A DNA stretch of 64,000 nt from Saprospiraceae bacterium. GTDB lineage: Bacteria > Bacteroidota > Bacteroidia > Chitinophagales > Saprospiraceae. Under the pieces are notes generated by a model. It was given only the letters and a program-made list of their open reading frames with translations. It was not told the DNA's origin and made no database searches. The stretch's first letter is position 1. Each line of letters opens with the position of its first letter. This document shows, one piece after another, positions 60,922 through 64,000 of the stretch. A program made the position numbers and the translations under genes. The stretch lies in contig JADKBS010000014.1 of the NCBI GenBank assembly GCA_016714985.1, forward strand, positions 62,001 through 126,000, given 5' to 3'.

Positions 60922-62575
60922 CGCCGAAACCCCGCTCATTCAACACTTCTACCATTGGGAAAAAACCACGCCCAACAAGGTCTTCCTGCGCCAGCCATTT
61001 GGCAATAGCTTCAAGGACTTCACCTGGCATGAGACCGGGCAACAGGCCCGCCGATTGGCCAGTTACCTGCGCTCCTTGCGTTTGCCGGAGGGCAGCCACA
61101 TCGGTTTGGTATCAAAAAACTGCGCCGAGTGGTTCATCTGCGACCTCGCCATCATGATGGCGGGGCATGTTTCCGTGCCCTTCTTCCCAACGCTCACCGC
61201 CGAGCAGATCAACCTCGTGATGGCCCACAGCGGCTGCCCCGTGCTGTTGGCCGGTAAGCTCGACGACTGGGCGGCGATGAAACCCGGCATCCCGGCGGGC
61301 GTCACCTGCGTCTCGTTCCCCACCTACAACCCCGACCCCGACCATGTGCAGTGGGCCGACCTCATGGCCCGACACGAGCCGCTTGGCGGCTCGCCCGTGC
61401 CCAGCCCCGACGACCTGCTCACCATCATCTATACCAGTGGCACCACGGGCAACCCCAAGGGTGTCATGCTCAGCTACCGCAACATGGCGGCCCTGCTCTA
61501 CTACGGGCAGGAGCACCTTCGCCTTGACATCCCCGACGTGCGGGTCATTTCCTACCTGCCACTCTGCCATATCAGCGAGCGGGGCGTACTGGTGAATGCG
61601 GCTTTGGCCACGGGGGCCACCGTCTATTTCGTGGAGCGGTTGGACACTTTCGCCAAAAACCTTGCGGCTGCCCGGCCTACGCATTTCGGCGGCGTGCCGA
61701 GGATTTGGATGAAGTTTCAGCAGGGCGTGCTGGCCAAGATGCCGCAGCCGAAACTCGATTTTTTGTTGAAAATACCCGTGGTGAACAACCTCGTGCGGCG
61801 CAAAATCAAGCAGGCGCTCGGACTGGATGCCGTGCAGGTCTTCCTCGTTGCGGCGGCACCCACGCCCGTCAGCCTGCTGGAATGGTACGAACGGCTGGGC
61901 ATCGTCATCCAAGAGGCGTACGGCATGACGGAGACGACGGCCATTGCCACCATCACGCCCCGCAGCGGGGTGCGGTTCGGAAGGGTGGGCAAGCCCATTG
62001 CGAACACGAAAATCAAGATAGACCCCGAGACCGGGGAAATCTGCACCAAGTCGTCGAGCAACATGCTCGGCTACTACAACGAACCCGAAATGACCGCCGC
62101 CACCATTGACAGCTACGGCTGGCTGCACACGGGCGACAAGGGCGAACTCGACGCCGACGGCTACCTCCGCATCACCGGACGGGTGAAGGAAATGTACAAG
62201 ACCAGCAAGGGCGAGTACGTGGCCCCGGCGCAGATTGAGCTTTGCTTTGCGCAAAACAACTACATCGAACAAATCTGCGTGATAGGGGAGGGGCTGCCCC
62301 AGCCCGTGGGCCTCGTGGTCTTGTCGGAGCTGGCGAAGGGCGTACACAACGACGCCATCGCGGAGCAACTGAGGGCCAGCCTCGACGCCATCAACCTCAC
62401 GCTGAAGCCCTACGAGCGCCTACAAAAATTAGTGGTCGTGCGGGAAGCATGGACGGTGGAGAACAACCTGATGACCCCCTCCATGAAGCTGCGCCGAAAG
62501 TATTTGGAGCAGCATTTTGCTTCGCAAATGATGGGATGGTACGAGATGGAGGGGAAGGTGGTGTGGGAAGTATAG
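60908..62575 (+). CDS. Long-chain acyl-CoA synthetase (AMP-binding enzyme)
   Basis: 555 residues from ATG 60908 (MLNFTAETPLIQHFYHWEKT). The ANL-superfamily motifs are clear: the P-loop IYTSGTTGNPKGVMLSYRN, the core YGMTETTAIATI, and the hinge and late motif YLRITGRVKEMYKTSKGEYVAPAQIE; WLHTGDKGELDADG contains the ATP-binding Asp. It activates fatty acids as acyl-adenylates and transfers them to CoA. It is single-gene. Part of its leader is duplicated upstream of the second PorT gene. Confidence 0.9.
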   Translation: MLNFTAETPLIQHFYHWEKTTPNKVFLRQPFGNSFKDFTWHETGQQARRLASYLRSLRLPEGSHIGLVSKNCAEWFICDLAIMMAGHVSVPFFPTLTAEQINLVMAHSGCPVLLAGKLDDWAAMKPGIPAGVTCVSFPTYNPDPDHVQWADLMARHEPLGGSPVPSPDDLLTIIYTSGTTGNPKGVMLSYRNMAALLYYGQEHLRLDIPDVRVISYLPLCHISERGVLVNAALATGATVYFVERLDTFAKNLAAARPTHFGGVPRIWMKFQQGVLAKMPQPKLDFLLKIPVVNNLVRRKIKQALGLDAVQVFLVAAAPTPVSLLEWYERLGIVIQEAYGMTETTAIATITPRSGVRFGRVGKPIANTKIKIDPETGEICTKSSSNMLGYYNEPEMTAATIDSYGWLHTGDKGELDADGYLRITGRVKEMYKTSKGEYVAPAQIELCFAQNNYIEQICVIGEGLPQPVGLVVLSELAKGVHNDAIAEQLRASLDAINLTLKPYERLQKLVVVREAWTVENNLMTPSMKLRRKYLEQHFASQMMGWYEMEGKVVWEV

Positions 62576-62608
62576 GAGGCATTACTTGCCATGGGTGCCT
62601 AAAAAAGG

Positions 62609-62629
62609 TCGTTATTTCGTTATTTCTTT
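62609..62629. repeat. TAACGAAATAACGA repeat at the MFS stop codon
   Basis: Reverse complement AAAGAAATAACGAAATAACG, a member of the par-linked repeat family, 26 kb from the par genes. It encodes the final KEITK and stop of the MFS protein. Confidence 0.65.
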
Positions 62630-63866
62630 ACCTGCTTCAATTTTTACCCTCCGCTCCCTAACCGCCCTGTTCACAAAGAAAAGCTGCACCCCCGTAATGA
62701 CCATCGCCGCAGCTACCACCATGCCGAGCAGGGGATAGTTTTCCAAGAACCCGTCCGCTCGTTCCACCACAATCATGCCCGCAACCGCCGCTGCGATACC
62801 GCCGGACACCTGCGCCACGCTGGAGTTGATGCCCATGAAAGCCCCCCCGGTCGGCGGGGTCGGGCACGGCGCTTGTGAGGGCGGAGGCGGTAATCATGCG
62901 GCTGCCCACCGCCGACATCATCACGGCGCTGAGCAGGGTGACGGCCCAAACGGGCGTGATGCCGAGGTTCGTGTAAATCAGCACGGAGATGATGGTAATC
63001 AAAGAACCTACCACGAAGACCTTATAGGCACCCAGTCGGTCGGCCAGCTTGCCGACGAGCGGCCCGGCGGCCATGGAGCAAAGCCCGGTCACGAAGTAAA
63101 TCAAAGGCAGTTGCTCCATCGTGAGGCCGAGGTTGCCGACGGCAAAGGCCGCCCCAAACGGCATGAGCATGAAGCCACCCGTGGCCAGTAGGGTAGTGGC
63201 AAGGAAGACCTGGAGGTACCTTCGGTCGGTAGCGACCCTTGCCATGTGAACGCCCGCAGAGCTGCTGCGCTGTAGCGATAAATGGCTGTCAATGGGGCGC
63301 AGCATGAACACGATGGCCAGCAGAATCGGGATGCAAAGGCCGACGATGGCCAAGAAGGTGGAGTTCCAGCCCCACTGGTTGGCGAGTGCAAGGCCGATGG
63401 GCAGGCCGAGCACCTGGCTGGAAGCAAACGCCATCTGGAAAAAGCCCATGACCCGGCCCCGTTGCTCGAAGGCAAACACATCGGTGATGATAGCCGCAGC
63501 GGTGGATCCGATGACGCCCCCGAAAATGCCCGCCACGGTGCGGGCGGCCAAGAGCTGATGGTAGGTGCTGGCAAGGCCGCAAAACAGCGTCCCGACAATA
63601 AAACCAATATAGAACACCACAAACAACCGCTTCCGGTCGAAACGGTCGGCGATGAACGAGGACAACAGCCCCGACGCCCCAGCACTGAACGCATAAGCCG
63701 ACACCACCCAACTAAATTGCTTGGGCGTGATGGACATGTCCTTGGAAATGAACGGCAATAGCGGGTTCAGCACCATGAAGTCCAGTACGATGGTGAACTG
63801 CGTGACGGCCAAGATGGCGATGACGAATTTTTGGTAGGGGGTGAAGGTGGGTGTTGAGTTGGTCAC
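62612..63866 (-). pseudogene. MFS transporter, frameshifted in a homopolymer
   Basis: About 417 residues once joined. The N-terminal part starts MTNSTPTFTPYQKFVIAILAVTQFTIVLDFMVLNPLLPFI and contains the family motif A-like region FIADRFDRKRLFVVFY; it is a 12-helix carrier of the DHA1/Bcr or sugar-efflux type. The frame breaks near 62842-62848, a run of seven C (seven G on the coding strand); with six, ADRGAFMGINSSVAQVSGGIAAAVAGMIV continues correctly. The C-terminal end is read from the TAACGAAAT repeat. The substrate is unknown. Otherwise intact, so probably an assembly error. Confidence 0.8.
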
Positions 63867-64000
63867 AAGTTGATTTTTAGTTGAGCTGGTTCGATTTTAG
63901 GGACTTTGGATGACTCGGTTTTGAAAAATCAATTAATCGAATGAACCAAGATTTAGTTCGGGAACTGGTTCTCTGAACCCCAAAAAAAGCCATAACATTT
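63867..64000. other. Window end, no feature seen
   Basis: 134 bp upstream of the MFS gene, holding its promoter by position. AT-rich with no repeat or frame that I recognise. Confidence 0.4.

Noticed and set aside
61112..62368. 418-codon frame antisense to the acyl-CoA ligase
   Set aside because: Its codons are the complement of a strongly conserved AMP-binding enzyme; no domain is visible in it.

Overview
The window looks like DNA from a member of the Bacteroidota, most likely a Saprospiraceae-like bacterium. The evidence is several secreted proteins with type IX secretion (T9SS) C-terminal sorting domains, a FecI/FecR/TonB-dependent-receptor module, DUF1800/DUF1501 partners, WG-repeat proteins, PorT-like outer-membrane barrels, expanded Uma2 nucleases and a near absence of Shine-Dalgarno sites. 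GC content is moderate (roughly 50-55% by eye). I saw no rRNA or tRNA gene.

Layout. 1-2.4 kb: an ArsR/SRPBCC/SRPBCC/DUF998/DoxX operon. 2.4-13.3 kb: scattered metabolic and regulatory genes (GH43, a T9SS protein, a Crp-like regulator, two YceI proteins, a DOPA-dioxygenase-like enzyme, a DUF1080 fusion, a WYL regulator). 13.5-22.1 kb: an accessory block resembling a defence island, with a NACHT/pentapeptide/LRR STAND protein, a kinase-like protein, an SF1 helicase, a membrane protein and an AAA ATPase-DUF4276 pair. 23-28.3 kb: three consecutive WG-repeat proteins with TonB-type C-termini. 29.1-30.4 kb: a decayed IS4-like element with intact ends and a 9-bp target duplication. 30.4-34.7 kb: small genes and a broken GH18 gene.

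32.2-39.4 kb is the most interesting part: a plasmid-type replication and partition region. It holds a short ParA (type Ib-like), a ribbon-helix-helix partner, a Rep_3-type initiator, an iteron array (GTGTAC-N5-GTGGG) whose first eight units repeat exactly every 22 bp, an AT-rich stretch, and a family of TAACGAAATAACGAA repeats concentrated around the par genes. A second signal, the octamer GGGTAGGG (identical to the E. coli KOPS consensus GGGNAGGG), is enriched and mostly switches strand at this locus, pointing away from it on both sides. Together these suggest an active origin of a large secondary replicon (megaplasmid or chromid), or less likely a plasmid integrated in a chromosome. The neighbours include housekeeping-type genes (pdxH, an RluA-type pseudouridine synthase, an acyl-CoA ligase).

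39.5-64 kb: RluA, three Uma2 proteins, a large T9SS glycoside hydrolase, a patatin, the sigma/FecR/receptor module with a KilA-N fragment inside it, DUF1800-DUF1501, a LytS/LytTR two-component pair split by a four-helix-bundle gene flanked by inverted repeats, pdxH, two PorT-like proteins, an acyl-CoA ligase and an MFS transporter. At least seven genes are broken by what look like single-base indels, often in homopolymers. This pattern fits long-read assembly error as well as real decay, so frameshift calls here should be treated with care. All function calls come from reading the sequence; no database search was run.
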